Positions 13,901-25,153 of a stretch of 64,000 bases of DNA are shown here, in pieces (position 1 is the stretch's first letter; each line of letters starts with the position of its first letter). The stretch is from contig VWZL01000808.1 of assembly GCA_013396915.1 (NCBI GenBank), positions 682,001 to 746,000 on the forward strand, given 5' to 3'. The notes under the pieces are model-generated. The model had not been told where the DNA came from. It saw only the letters and a list, made by a program, of their open reading frames with translations, and did not search any database. Made by a program: the position numbers and the translations under genes. This DNA is from Stercorarius parasiticus. Lineage: Eukaryota; Chordata; Aves; Charadriiformes; Stercorariidae.

Positions 13901-14330
13901 GACACAAAGGCCTCTGCACCTCTTCGCTTCTCACTGTTCAAACAACGGAAACTTTGCACATGCGTCACCTGAAAAACTTCAGCTTTGGGACCTATTTTAC
14001 TGAAATCAATACCAAGAGATGATTCACGCACTAATTTTGAGGCTAGTTTGTAATATATGAACACTCTATAGCTTGTTACAATTACATTTCCACAGTTATA
14101 TTCAGAGTTCAACACGCATGAGAACAGACAGGAGGTTACTGTTCTCCACATTAGCCTTTATTTTTCAAATGCTAATTATTTTGCACTCTCATGTTACATC
14201 TTGGATAAAAAGATCAGTTGTCACAGCTGCAAGTGCTGGTTATCTAATCACACACAAACAAAGCACATATCTGTATTTTGAAAAATACAGTTAACGCACA
14301 CATTGTTTCTCATGCTGAAAGCCAATTTCC
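10921..14330. other. Non-coding DNA; includes the longest open frame, not a gene
   Basis: The longest open frame of the window, 161 codons at 11016-11501 plus, lies here. Its translation has no recognisable domain, its second half is biased towards Ala, Leu and Pro from local GC enrichment, and frames of 66 and 98 codons on the opposite strand overlap it. An N lies at 12620 at the end of a C run. Several T-rich runs occur, for example at 12270-12281 and 13195-13204. GC is raised at 12050-12190 and 13830-13930 without further structure. Confidence 0.5.
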
Positions 14331-14334
14331 TTCA

Positions 14335-14366
14335 AATTCATTGACTTCAGCAATAGCGGATGAGCC
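14335..14366 (+). repeat. Ancient dispersed-repeat motif, copy 1
   Basis: The 20 bases aattcattgacttcagcaat recur exactly at 15682-15701, and the following ten bases match at seven positions. The core CATTGACTTCA(A/G) is typical of old amniote interspersed repeats, whose consensus continues CATTGACTTCAATGGGA. Finding it twice within 1.4 kb supports a shared repeat origin rather than chance. Confidence 0.5.
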
Positions 14367-14739
14367 AAACCATCCCTGAAAGACAAGCAGACAAAACCAT
14401 CCCAAGACAATCCTTTTATCTGCAGCTAACAATTATGTGCCATTAATGTTCTCTGAAAAAAATCCACACAAAGCCCACACTGAAGCTAACGTAAGACGTC
14501 AATTATGTTCAGCAGAAGCTAACCCCCATATGAAAAATGTGTCTCTCCTGCACATAGGTCTAGCCTCAACCCAAGCTCTTGCAGTGTGGTAACATAGACA
14601 GCCATTTGTAGAATTACTGCTAACGCTTAGAAGGTTTTAGAACAAGCTTTATGCCAAGAGTCAGGAATTCTGGTAATACTTTTGAAGTCCGTCAAAAAAA
14701 CACTTCCGCAAAAAAAAAAGCACACTTGAGTTCAGATAC

Positions 14740-14865
14740 TTCAGTTAAAGCTGTTTGAGCCTTATGTTCCCCATTTGTAAAACTTAGATGATAATACCAA
14801 TGTCACCTACCAGGGCTGTCCGACGTTTGTTGACCAATATTTGTGAAGAGCTTTGTGGTACAAAA
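14740..14865 (+). repeat. MIR-like SINE fragment (core and 3' part)
   Basis: The order of elements follows the MIR family. A degenerate region is followed by CCCCATTTGTAAAA (14769-14782; MIR has CCCCATCTGTAAAA), then a GATAATA segment, then CACCTACCAGGGCTGT, corresponding to the MIR CCTACCTCACAGGGTTGT. A final GTGAAGAGCTTTGTGGTAC at 14843-14861 corresponds to the GTAAAGCGCTTTG-type end. The tRNA-derived head is not recognisable. MIR-type SINEs are ancient and inactive, so this is a fossil. Many such copies in amniotes are neutral and a few have become regulatory. Confidence 0.6.
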
Positions 14866-15468
14866 GCCGAGTCCCAAAGTTGCTCTTTGATGCTGACTTT
14901 GTCAAGACTCTTACTGTCTAAGCCCATAGTCAAATAAGGCTTGAAAACAAGCTGATCGCTACCAGATAAGCCACAATATGACAGACTGCATGTTAAAAAT
15001 ATCTTTAAGAAACAATTATGTTTGCAGTTAACAGGATGTCTCTATATAGAATGATTGTACTTTAATTACTGTTAAATATAATACATGTATACAGAGAGAG
15101 TTACACAAACATGTTTAACTTCAGCTGCTTTTGCCACAGGAAAGGACTTTGTTCATATAACATTGAGAAAGATTATTTTTTTTTATTTTCCTCAACACCG
15201 TTATTGGAAAAGATACTTAGTGTGAAAATTAGATACGCATTCAAATTTTTTCTCTCAATAGATAAAACTGACAGAAACATATAAATTTCCTTTATTTTCA
15301 ATATAACCATTTTACTTCAGCTAAAAACATGTTTATTAAAGGATCAATGATCAAAGATAAACTAATCTTTAACCACTGTTGACAAACGATTGCTTGGGGA
15401 CTCCTGCTCATCTAATAAAGTGAATCTGCGCTCCCCACTTTTCTCCTTGCTATCACACCATAAACTAT

Positions 15469-15530
15469 TTTTATAGCATCTTCCATGCAATGCATCACCA
15501 GGCACTTTACATTATAAGACTAATCAGCAG
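15469..15530 (+). repeat. Ancient SINE/LINE tail fragment
   Basis: The series TTATAGCATCTTCC, a short gap, then CAGGCACTTTACATTATAAG recalls the tail of old amniote L2/MIR-related elements, in which ATATAGCGCCTTTCAT is followed by CAAAGCGCTTTACAAA. The match is partial and the element boundaries are not visible. It lies between the MIR-like fragment and the second copy of the CATTGACTTCA motif, so 14.3-15.7 kb looks like a small graveyard of old repeats. Confidence 0.4.
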
Positions 15531-15681
15531 ATAAAACGCCACTGGAGCTTATAACACTGACATAAAATTCAACATCTAAGTAAAGTCTAAATCAAAAAGA
15601 TAAGTTTTCTACATCGATTTGCAAACTAAGAGAAACATGCACTCCCTGCACTTGAGGATAGGAGAGAAGTCCAGTGATGGC

Positions 15682-15713
15682 AATTCATTGACTTCAGCAA
15701 TGTGGGATGAGGA
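15682..15713 (+). repeat. Ancient dispersed-repeat motif, copy 2
   Basis: This is the second copy of the motif at 14335-14366, with 20 identical bases and then 7 of 10. Its continuation (gtgggatgagg) is closer to the usual CATTGACTTCAATGGGAT form than copy 1, as expected for two independently decayed insertions. Confidence 0.5.
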
Positions 15714-16265
15714 TACATCACATGCATGGCGGTAGGACTTTATATAGAGAAAACACCGTTAGGTGGGCCGTACGCGTTAACAAAACTAGCCTGAAGAGTT
15801 TTCATACAAATCGTCACATAGAAATATTTTAACTTACAAAATCAAATTAGAAGACTTTCCCTATAGGAACAATTAATAAAGCATGAGAGAGGGAAAAGGG
15901 GTTTGAGACAGTATGGCTAATGAGTCCAAAGGATGGCCAAGCCTATTAGCAATGCTAGCGCCTGTAATAATAAAACAAGATCTTCTGAGATCTACGTACA
16001 ATTCTATGTGTTATAATTGGATTTGCAACTTAACGGTGATCATCTACTCAGTCATACACTGTGAAAGTAAAAACCTCCTATAATTTTATTCTTCTAAATC
16101 CAACCAGTTAAGTCCCAGTGCAGTAAGTTTGTTGTTGCTGCAGTTCTTCGCTTTTAATAAAAGCCCAAACTATAAATCCTGTTACTTCCCACACAAAACA
16201 AAACCAAAATGTATTAGCCCACCTGATACATATCACTCGGATTTAAAAAAAACAAATTTTTGCAC
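15714..16265. other. Non-coding DNA without identifiable features
   Basis: AT-rich, with no repeat or coding signal that I can name. Confidence 0.5.
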
Positions 16266-16620
16266 TCAAAAAATAAAAAGAAGTTGGGCACACATGGCGG
16301 CTCACAAGCCCTAACCCCACCTGGAGCACTTGCCTCCCAGCAGAGGTAACGTTGACGCTATCCCACATGGGGTACCAGCACATCACCGCAGCGAGGCCAG
16401 GTATTGTACCTCTGCAACAACCTAAAAAGGCAGAGAGAACAGCCTGCCTTGACCATGCTTCCCTTCCCTCTGGCGGAAAGAGGCGCTACATTAACAAACA
16501 GCAGTGGGCAAGGGAGGATGACACCCGAGATTAACCTTTGAGCATTTGACTGCAAGACAGAGAATCTGACTCCGTTCTGGGCAGCTGCTCCATCAGCACA
16601 CTCAGAAATGAGAAACAAGA
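16266..16620. other. GC-elevated patch with opposed open frames
   Basis: GC content and CpG count rise, with CpGs for example near 16285, 16350, 16386-16393 and 16474-16483. A 60-codon plus frame and an 86-codon minus frame overlap completely, as expected when stops are rare in GC-rich DNA. Neither peptide is recognisable. It could be an old repeat, a lncRNA exon or a regulatory patch. Confidence 0.3.
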
Positions 16621-17535
16621 AAGTGTTAAAAAAGAAGTATACCTTGATACGTAGCTTAAAATCCTTGCAAAATAATCCCCAATCCTCTTATATTTCCTAG
16701 ATCTAATCCACGCAGATCATGAAGGCAATAACACACAGGGAGTAACCTTGAATATGGCCAAATGACCTTGCAAGATACGGCTACGATAGTCACGCTGTGC
16801 TTGCAGCCTCACAAGGTCAAAAATGAAGTGCTCCAAGGTGCTCGTATGGCTCCTCGCTGATCTCAAACCATCAAGGCAACAGACATAGCAACTGCAGTAT
16901 CATCTGCAACAGATGCGGTAATACTGTATACTCGGCCAAATTCCCTCCCAAAGAGCCAAAACAGGGCTGTGAATAATTATAGGGGAACAAGTAACTATTA
17001 CAGGGGAGCGTGGCCTGCAAGTTGAACACCAGTAACAAAGAGCTAGATTGCGAGGCTTTGTGATGAAGAGCGACTGAAAACCCCTGCTCAGTGGATTGTG
17101 GTTTGAAAAGCTCTGCCTGAATTGGCCAGAAATTTACATGATGATCAAAGGTAAAATAAGTTTAGATGAAGAATAGCAGTAACGCGCTTCCATTTTTATA
17201 GGCAGGATAGGAGATGGCACACTGCAGGCAAAAAGATGGAAAGTAGCCCGAGTGTCGCAAATCAAGGTTGAGACATTTGTCATTAGAACAAAAATTCAGC
17301 TGCATTCAAGATTTTTACTCATATGCAGGTGTTCGATCACTGTCACATTAAGGCTTGGGCTGTCAAGCAATGTGCACCCCCAACGGTCTGACAGGACACA
17401 AGTGTGATCATGACCCTTATTTACGGAGGATGTAGGGTGCAGGGGCAGCAGAAGCAATGAACTGAAGATCCCAGTTACAGAATTGGAGGGCGAGGGGTCC
17501 CAAGAGTTATTTCTCCTTCATAACTCTCTGTATTA
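16621..17535. other. Non-coding DNA, moderately complex texture
   Basis: The base mix is more balanced than in neighbouring stretches and lacks long homopolymers, but there is no repeat family, tRNA-like structure or coding pattern that I can defend. Confidence 0.4.
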
Positions 17536-17539
17536 TCGC

Positions 17540-17850
17540 TGCCGCAAAAATCAACCTAATTGGTGCCCGAGCATTATAAATAGAGATAGCTGTACAAGCA
17601 TGAACATATGAATGTGAAGAGTCTAAAATAGAGCTGCTCGAACATCAGCCACTCCTGTCCCACTCCTCTCTGCATTCAGGACTCGCCTTGTTACGTTAGT
17701 AGGACATTTCTATTAATGGGCAGATATATCACCTTCAAGAATTCACTGTACCTTTCATCAAATAGACAAGAATTTTAATACCTAAGGGACAGCCTCAACC
17801 TTAAGTACCGCTTTGGTAACGTAGAATGAAAATAAGAAATCTGTTGCTGA
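17540..17850. promoter_or_regulatory. Candidate conserved non-coding element
   Basis: The sequence has the texture common to vertebrate developmental enhancers: high word complexity, no low-complexity runs, several ATTA-type homeodomain cores, and CpGs preserved at 17539, 17543, 17567, 17639, 17682 and 17694. Stops in all frames argue against coding. This is a texture judgement and no alignment was available. Confidence 0.25.
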
Positions 17851-20129
17851 CACAGAGCTGGTCACCTTTTATGAATTCCATATGTTAAGTTCACTGTCTT
17901 ATTAATTAAGCAGTGAACTTTTGACAAAGCTGGTGTTCATTTCTGTTAGGTTAACTAGTAATAGGTAGTCACTTAGCTCACCCGTGCTCCATAAACTGAA
18001 CTCTAGCAGAAGACAGAACAGATATATGCAACCATGTGTCAAGAATATAATGGAAGGCATTAATGGCACTATCGAGAGGCGCAGAGGATGCCAAGAGCTT
18101 AACAGATTGTCATAAACTTAGTGTCCTTGAACAGCTTTCAATTAGAAGGCCTTAGACAAGTTTACAAGTGCAAACAGTAAATCATTATGTATCTGAGCAG
18201 CGTAAGTAACTAAACACACTTGCTTCCTGGCTTAATTACGATCTAGTCAGAGAAGTACATTTTTATATATCAAAAAAGTCTATAATCAGAAGAATCATTA
18301 TCCGGAAGTACACTGTTAAATGGGAGATGGCAGCCAATAGCTATATACATAATTCAAATAGTGAGCTGGGATTACTCACTGGTTCACATCCTCCTGGGTC
18401 TGCAACATTAGCTCCAACAGTCATCAAAACAGCAATGCAACAATACAAGTTGATGAACTCACAAAGGAAAATCATCTCACGACTGTGAATAGACATTTAC
18501 TAATAATAAAACACAAAGAAATGAAAACTCAGGACAGTGTTAAGTCTAAAATTTGTACGTAACATAGATGTGGGAGAGGAAGCATCTCCAACAATTCTAT
18601 TTCTCACAGAAGAAAAACCTCTGGACAAAGGTTGTTTCTAATTTCAGCTGCTACCTTGTTCCTAATATTTGGCACACTCTGAGCAGATGACAGCGAGCCC
18701 TAGGTCAGTACTGGAGAATTCATCAGTTGCAAAAAAACCCCCCCACGTTCTCTGCAAAAACCTGCTTGCAAACCTGCAAATTTTTTGACGGAGTGAAAAT
18801 GTCTTTCCGATGTAGACAGATGAGCTCTGACCTACGACTATCAAACATAACATTTCTCTACTCTGATGAAGTCTGGCCTATGAGCAGACTATGAAGAAGA
18901 AGAATCAACTTCCAAATTACAATGCAATTATTTCACCAGGTTCTTCATCAGAAAAGATAATTATACTCTTGCAAATACTGAGGGGATATAAAAAAATGTC
19001 TGAGCTGTTGCGTTTCAAGACACATTTCATTGTCCAGAAAATCAACAAGCAATTCTACACCATCTGAGATCAGAAAAATATTTACAGGCAAAGTAAAGAG
19101 AAAAAAAAAAAGCATCTCATATTAGCAAAACCCTCATTCAACCAACATTTCATTTTAGGAGCATGGGGTTTAATTACATGCTGGGCTGAAGGAAGTTTAA
19201 AATAAGTTACTATATGAACTTAATGAAGAAAACAAGCCTGGTTCAATGGCTAACAGTTCCACTCTTCCATGCCCTTTAGCTGCACTTGCCAGTAATAAAA
19301 ATAATCACATTCCAGATTTTAAGCATGACATCCTGGAGAGGTCAGTCTGTCCCTCACAAGAAGTTAGATTCTACTAACTGCATCATGTATGCAACATTAG
19401 GCAAAATGCAGAAGGAAAAAAAATGTAGACTCAGAGGAGTTCACAACTCCTTTAGCTTCAGATGCTTCCAAGCAGAAATGATGCAAATAATAATAAACAA
19501 GTCCCCTGTAGATTTTTAGGATCATATTTTGAAGTCATGTCTCTCACTCTTCCCATTACTTGAGGCATATGTTGATACGTTCCTGTGAAATCCACTTAAA
19601 AATCCATGCTCTGCACCCAAAACCTGCCGAAGGTTAGGGAAAGTAATCTTCAAAAAAATAGATAAAAATTTAAAAATTAAGCCCCCTCTGTATAACTCCT
19701 TATAAAAGAAAACAGACTTAAAAATGAATTTCTGAGATTTCCTTTAAAAAGTAGGACAATTAGGGTCTCTCATTACTTCAGCCTTTGCTACTTCACAGGC
19801 TTTCTGCACTGTTTGACTTTGCTGCCTTGGGGGAACAGTAACTACGATTATACAGTGCAAAATAAGTAGCATTAGCCCTAAGGTCAGATGAAACACCTAA
19901 AAATTTCTGACTCCTTTCAGGGTTATGAAAATGTACACTGACTTTCCCCCTCCTTCCTTAATAAGATGAGTAAGTTAGGCCTGAGGTCAGTTGAGTTCCA
20001 AGCAGCTTAGCTAAGAAGCCCCGATACAAGTGCCCATTGGCTCCTTCTGGATGACCATTTTGAGTTCCCTCTCTACATATCAAATACGCTTTAAAAATGT
20101 ACACATTTGTTGTTTGGTTTTGTTTGTTG

Positions 20130-20142
20130 TTTTTTTTTTTTT
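20130..20142. repeat. Poly-T tract, 13 bases
   Basis: A 13-base T run preceded by a TGTTT-rich low-complexity lead-in from about 20108. It looks like a degenerate simple repeat. Confidence 0.75.
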
Positions 20143-23100
20143 CCCCAATAAACTTGCCTTTAAGGTAACATTGCAACAGTGCAGGTGCAAATTTGCCAGA
20201 CCACATCACATTTTTCCGGAAAGACTGACCTTTTATATTTTTCCAAGCTTCCCCGATATCCTCCAGTAAGAATAGAAAAGGAGACAAAAAGCTGCCTTCC
20301 CTTCCCCAGCTAGCACCGTGGATCTATGTAACAATGAATGCTGACCGCCCTTTTTAAAAACGAAATATGGAGAAAAACAAAGACTCAATAAAATGTTTGG
20401 CTGCACCGGCTGATAAAAGAGTAATATTATAAAGAAACACTAGGAGTTGATCAAAATACTACTAATTTGGTCTAAATGCTTAGGATTTATAGCTGTGCAT
20501 GTATCGATTTATATAAGTGCTTTTGGCAAGCACTCTTTGCTACAACAAAAATATAGTGCTATTGTCTCCTCCTACAACTTAACGTCACACTGCAGTGAAT
20601 AGCTGCACGGTGGAAGCCCACATCCCTATCTGTTTTACTGCCATAGAAGATAGTTTCATCAGAAAAGATGTTCACGATATTATTTCATACATATCTCTTA
20701 CAAACCTAGGGATGCATGGTGCAATAAGGACAATAGATATTTGCAAGCCCCATCACAGTTTCACTATATCCAGAGGCACTTAATAACGTTGCTCACCTTT
20801 CTTTGGATATTGCACATTATCATCCTGGCACCAAAACAAATATGTGAGGACAGTCCACTTAATGCTGTATGTAAAGCAGTATTTGTCATTTCACAGATCT
20901 GCTATTTCACTTTAAATTAAGGGTTGGTTTCAATGATATTACTGTTTGCCCTAGGGAGGAAACTCGCAGCATTTTCGGGAGGTTATCAGAAGAACTGAAA
21001 ATGAAATATTAGGGTTTGACAGGCAATTAGCACAAACACCTTTTCCAATAAAACTAAAAATGCCCTTTAAGTAAAAAAGAAAACATACTTTCTTATGTTA
21101 ATTCTTACAGCTTCACAAGATAATACTTCAATCAAAGCAGTGGAAGTGTAAATTCTGACTAATCCTGTTAAAACTAGGAAAGGACAATTGTTTTTTGGCA
21201 ATTCTGGGAAAGCAAGCAAGGCTTGCAAATCCTAAAAGCTTCTAACAGAATGACATTGCACACATGCAAAGTGAGGTTTGACAAGGCAGACTAGAAAACA
21301 ATCAGTAGCTTGTCTCAGCCTTTCTAGGCTGGATGAATTCAAACAGAAAACAGCAGATAGATTCTTACCCATGTACATATTTTTCAGTTCGAGGTCCTAC
21401 CAAACCCTTTCTAACAAACTGTGACTTGTAGGTTATGGCTCTCTCCGCGTAACAAGGCTTCTAGGTAAAAGCAGAGCTTGCCTTTTACTACATTCAATTC
21501 AAACTTCTGTAATGAAACTATAATAGAATCGGGCCAAAAGCTCAGTATATTTAATCATCTTTAAGTCACACTTGCTGGAACCAAATCCAGATAAATCACA
21601 GAATATCCCCCAGCTCAGTGGTTCGGCCACACTGTGCTCCTAAAGTACAAGAAAAAGATGAGTAAAATAATGTTTAGACTAGCAGTATGTGCAGCATGCT
21701 CCCTGAAGACTTTGGTTTCATGCAGGCACCCTGATATTTTACAAACACTTGCCAGGCTCATTGTGCAACACCCCTCCCTCTCCTGACCCCCGTGGCGCCA
21801 AGCTTTCCCACCTGGCTCATGTAGCTAAAATGGTCCTACAGCTTGTTAAAGCCAATTTAAGATGAACAAAAATAAAAGCACTTTATTTGGCATATTCAAA
21901 ATAAGCAGCACAGTTACACAACTTTGTAAAAGACAATAGGTGAAGAAATGAAAAGAAAGCAATGCTTTAATTATACTGTCTCCTTTATACATCTCTGCTA
22001 TTGTACAGTTTCACTCTCTGTGCGTAGTTTATGCCTGAGGTTGTATCTGCTAGACAGCACCTACATCTGAGTTTTGTCAGAAAATTTCCCTGGAAGGGAG
22101 AATTCCCCCATGGAGAGCTTCCAATAAAAAGAAAACCCTTGGAAGCACCTGTCAGAGCTCACCCGCACGTGGCTCCATCTTCCCTGAGCATGCAAGCTTT
22201 TATAGCTAATGTCTCCTTTGAAGTTCCCCAGGTGTCCAGACAGATCTGATCTTTCATTCCAAAATGCACTCTAATCTCTCCTTATCCAGAAGACGGTCTT
22301 ACTATTTTTTTCTAATAAAATAATCGTTGCTTTCCTCGCATAGAGATGTAAATGGCTCTGTAAGACACAATGCCAGTACGGAGTGGTTACTGAGCAACTC
22401 TCTCCTTGCTTTCACAAAAGAAGGAAACCTCTCCTGGCTTCCCTTCCCTGACTTACCACAGTGCTCCTGCATCAATCGCTACAACTCCATTAGATATAAA
22501 CATGTGTAACTCCTGATTTGACTCTGGACAAACATGATGCTAAAAAATTTCTCTGGGGTTATAAAGGGCTTGTGGTGACTTTTTTTTTTTAATTAAAAAT
22601 ACTACATTATATCTTTATTCTCATATTTAGAATCATGATGGTGTTATACTCACACGGTCGGAAACGTATCCTCTCACATCCTACCTTGTATCCCCCGTTG
22701 CCTTTCTCAACTTTTGGGAACAGCACTAAAATATATCCCAGCCATCTCAGGACTAATCCACTTCCTCCTTCTGAACAAAACACACTTTTGAAGTACACAC
22801 CCTCCAAATTCATCACATCTTTCAGACACTTCTCCAAGAGTTTCCAGGGACTGAATACAAGAAGTTTCAGAGTAGATAGTGGGTATGGATGTTTAGCTAA
22901 CTGTATAGTCAATGCTGATCTGATTGGGAGTAAAGCGTATAAAGCATGATACTTCTATTCTACTTCCCTTGTATCAGATCAGTCCTTTCCCGGTAGCTTG
23001 GGGAATAGGACTCAATGCTCATGCAGCAGCCAGGAAAACTTTTCTGTAGTTGAATAGGCAAAAGATAATTGGAGCCATTCAGAACTCAGATCAGGAAAAG

Positions 23101-24096
23101 TGACAGTAGGTATTAAATGCACAAATCCCTTTCTATTGTCCTCGTGCGTAAGCACAAGCTTTGCCATGCTGTTAACAAATTCTCACATGTCATACGGATT
23201 CTCCCCAAGGTAAGTGAATGAATGTCTCATTCTTGTAGCAAATCATTTTGATAGCCTGGAAGTTTTCATGCAGCCACACGGTTCTTGTGTGTGCCCTGTC
23301 ATTCGGTAAGACCATAACATTTATTTGGCAGCCCACACTACACAGTGAAGCAAGATAATCCACCCCTTGCCTGCAAGAATGCACCGACACAAACCCTTGG
23401 TAACTTGCTCTTGACATTGCCCTCCATATGCTATATCCCCACGTAGGAAATGTGAAGTTTCCCGTTTGCTCTGTTTACTGCCTTAAACGCACACAAAGTC
23501 TGCTAAAGCACTCAGATGGAAAGAGCTAAGTAAGTTGAATCATACATGTGATCATATACTATATTTTTCCATGTTGTTCATTATTAACCAGTACTCGGAA
23601 TACTAACATTCAGAAAATAAGCACAGGTTTAATATTCTTTACCTCTGAACAAGAGGAGGAACTAAAGAGGTAGGAACTCTTTCCCCACATCCCCATTTTG
23701 CTAACTGCATGCTATTAAAAGTATTCTTAAACAATGTTAACTTTTCCCTAGTATCCAAGTATGGTGTTTCTCCAAGCTTTACAGACATTTATGGATTTAC
23801 TCCAGCAGGGTGAACAAGCAATATTGCAATACAACTTACAGACAGGGAACTGGGGACAACAGGAAGGATGAGCTAAAGAAATATCCACTATTTATGACTA
23901 TCCTACTCAAGCTAACTTAGCTTTGTCACTAATGCTGACTCTAGTCCTTTAGCTGTTGAAAGTCAGATCTTAATATTTCTCCTCAGACACGTGAAGAAGT
24001 TCTGTTCAAGTCATGCAGGCCCAGACAGGGCCTAGTTCTCAAGGCAGCTTTCTGGGCCACCGTATCATCCTTTCTCTCTTTTACAAGCATCCATCA

Positions 24097-24108
24097 TTTT
24101 TTTTTTTT
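24097..24108. repeat. Poly-T tract, 12 bases
   Basis: A simple T run with no associated element end. Confidence 0.75.
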
Positions 24109-24829
24109 CCATCTTCTCAATTCTGCCACATATGGTGTAACACAACATCCTTATGAAGCTCCTTGAAACAACAGCATCTTTTTTCTACTTAGCTGTGATT
24201 TGTCCAAAGCACATGCCATCTGTGCATCCCGGAGAAAAAAAACCTGTAGCTAGCGAATGCTTGGCAAACTTCTAAGCAATGGAAAGCAGGTCATAAAATG
24301 GGACATAATAGGCTACATCAACGACAGATCTCAAAATCAGCCCTCCCTAAATTATACGCACTAGGACATTATACGTTAATTTTGCTGTTGCATATTGATG
24401 TGATGCACAAATCTAAACCACAGATCTTAGACAACAAACCACTACCATCACTACTAGTTATTGCTCTGTTGGAGATCGGGAGAGGCATAAGAAGAAACTC
24501 CAAAGCCTTTCACATGACAGCAAACACCCAAACATCGATCACCACAGATCTCGAAGACCTGGCCCTTCTTCCTTAATGGGTACAGAGGGACTTCTATGTA
24601 AAATCACAAGTAATTTCACTCACTAAGAACAGAGAAGGCGGGGAAAAAAAGAATCCCCCTTACACTGAAAAGTTAGAGACGGGCTTTCCAAATGGGCCCT
24701 GGTTAACACTTATTAATGCTATCTCAAGGTTTTTATTTTCTATGCATTTTAAAAAAATTAAAATAGCTAGAGTAAATGACAAAAGCCTGGAAAGGAAGAA
24801 CCATTCACCCACTTTTACGACATGGAGCT

Positions 24830-25070
24830 TAATGCTCTGCCAACACGCCTCTCCACAGAGACCTCAACGGGTGACCGTTCCCCCCTGACCATTTAATCCT
24901 TCACATCTCCTGTGAGGCTGCCAACAAGCACACTAATTGCTGCCAATGACGATAACACTTTCTGTGTTGTGAAATGGATACCTGGCACTGGACTATTCAG
25001 CTAATTTCACAGAGGCGAACAGTTGTCAAATGATAATGATTTCTGGCCACTACAGAAAGAGCCTCTATGG
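24830..25070. promoter_or_regulatory. Candidate conserved non-coding element
   Basis: A compact block of high-complexity sequence with a balanced base mix, retained CpGs, and clustered homeodomain-like (CTAATT) and TGTCAAATGATAAT (PBX/MEIS-like) words towards 25025-25040. There is no open frame of note. It contrasts with the AT-rich DNA before it and directly precedes the repeat and hairpin structure at 25096-25153. The call rests on texture only. Confidence 0.25.
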
Positions 25071-25095
25071 GAAACTCCAGGAAAAAAGTCTGAAG

Positions 25096-25129
25096 ACGAC
25101 GACACAGAGGAAAACGACGACACAGAGGA
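25096..25129 (+). repeat. Direct repeat, two 16-bp copies
   Basis: The 16 bases acgacgacacagagga occur at 25096-25111 and again exactly at 25114-25129, a tandem duplication with an 18-base period. Each copy holds two CpGs, rare in this window. Read in one frame the pair encodes an acidic stretch, SEDDDTEENDDTEDVTS, ending at a TAA at 25139-25141. That frame shows no other coding evidence. Confidence 0.8.
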
Positions 25130-25153
25130 TGTCACATCGTAAGATGTGACATC
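25128..25153. repeat. Perfect inverted repeat, 11-bp arms, 4-base loop
   Basis: gatgtcacatc at 25128-25138 and its exact reverse complement gatgtgacatc at 25143-25153 are separated by gtaa. The left arm overlaps the end of the direct repeat by two bases, so the two structures abut. The arms contain TGTCA/TGACA words recognised by TALE homeodomain proteins, so a palindromic protein site is as likely as an RNA hairpin. Confidence 0.8.

Larger units (their letters stand above)
17851..24825. other. Non-coding DNA without identifiable features
   Basis: A long AT-rich interval. Open frames up to 109 codons (19958-20287 minus; 22635-22949 plus) overlap frames on the other strand and contain no family motif. 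T-runs of 13 and 12 bases lie at 20130-20142 and 24097-24108. No LINE, LTR, tRNA or exon could be supported. At 21525-21545 a gaatcgggccaaaagctca phrase resembles the ends of old amniote repeats, too short to call. Confidence 0.45.

Noticed and set aside
25091..25141. Acidic peptide encoded across the direct repeat, considered as a small coding exon
   Set aside because: The frame is short, depends on the duplicated 16-mer and has no splice context; repeat structure explains it better.
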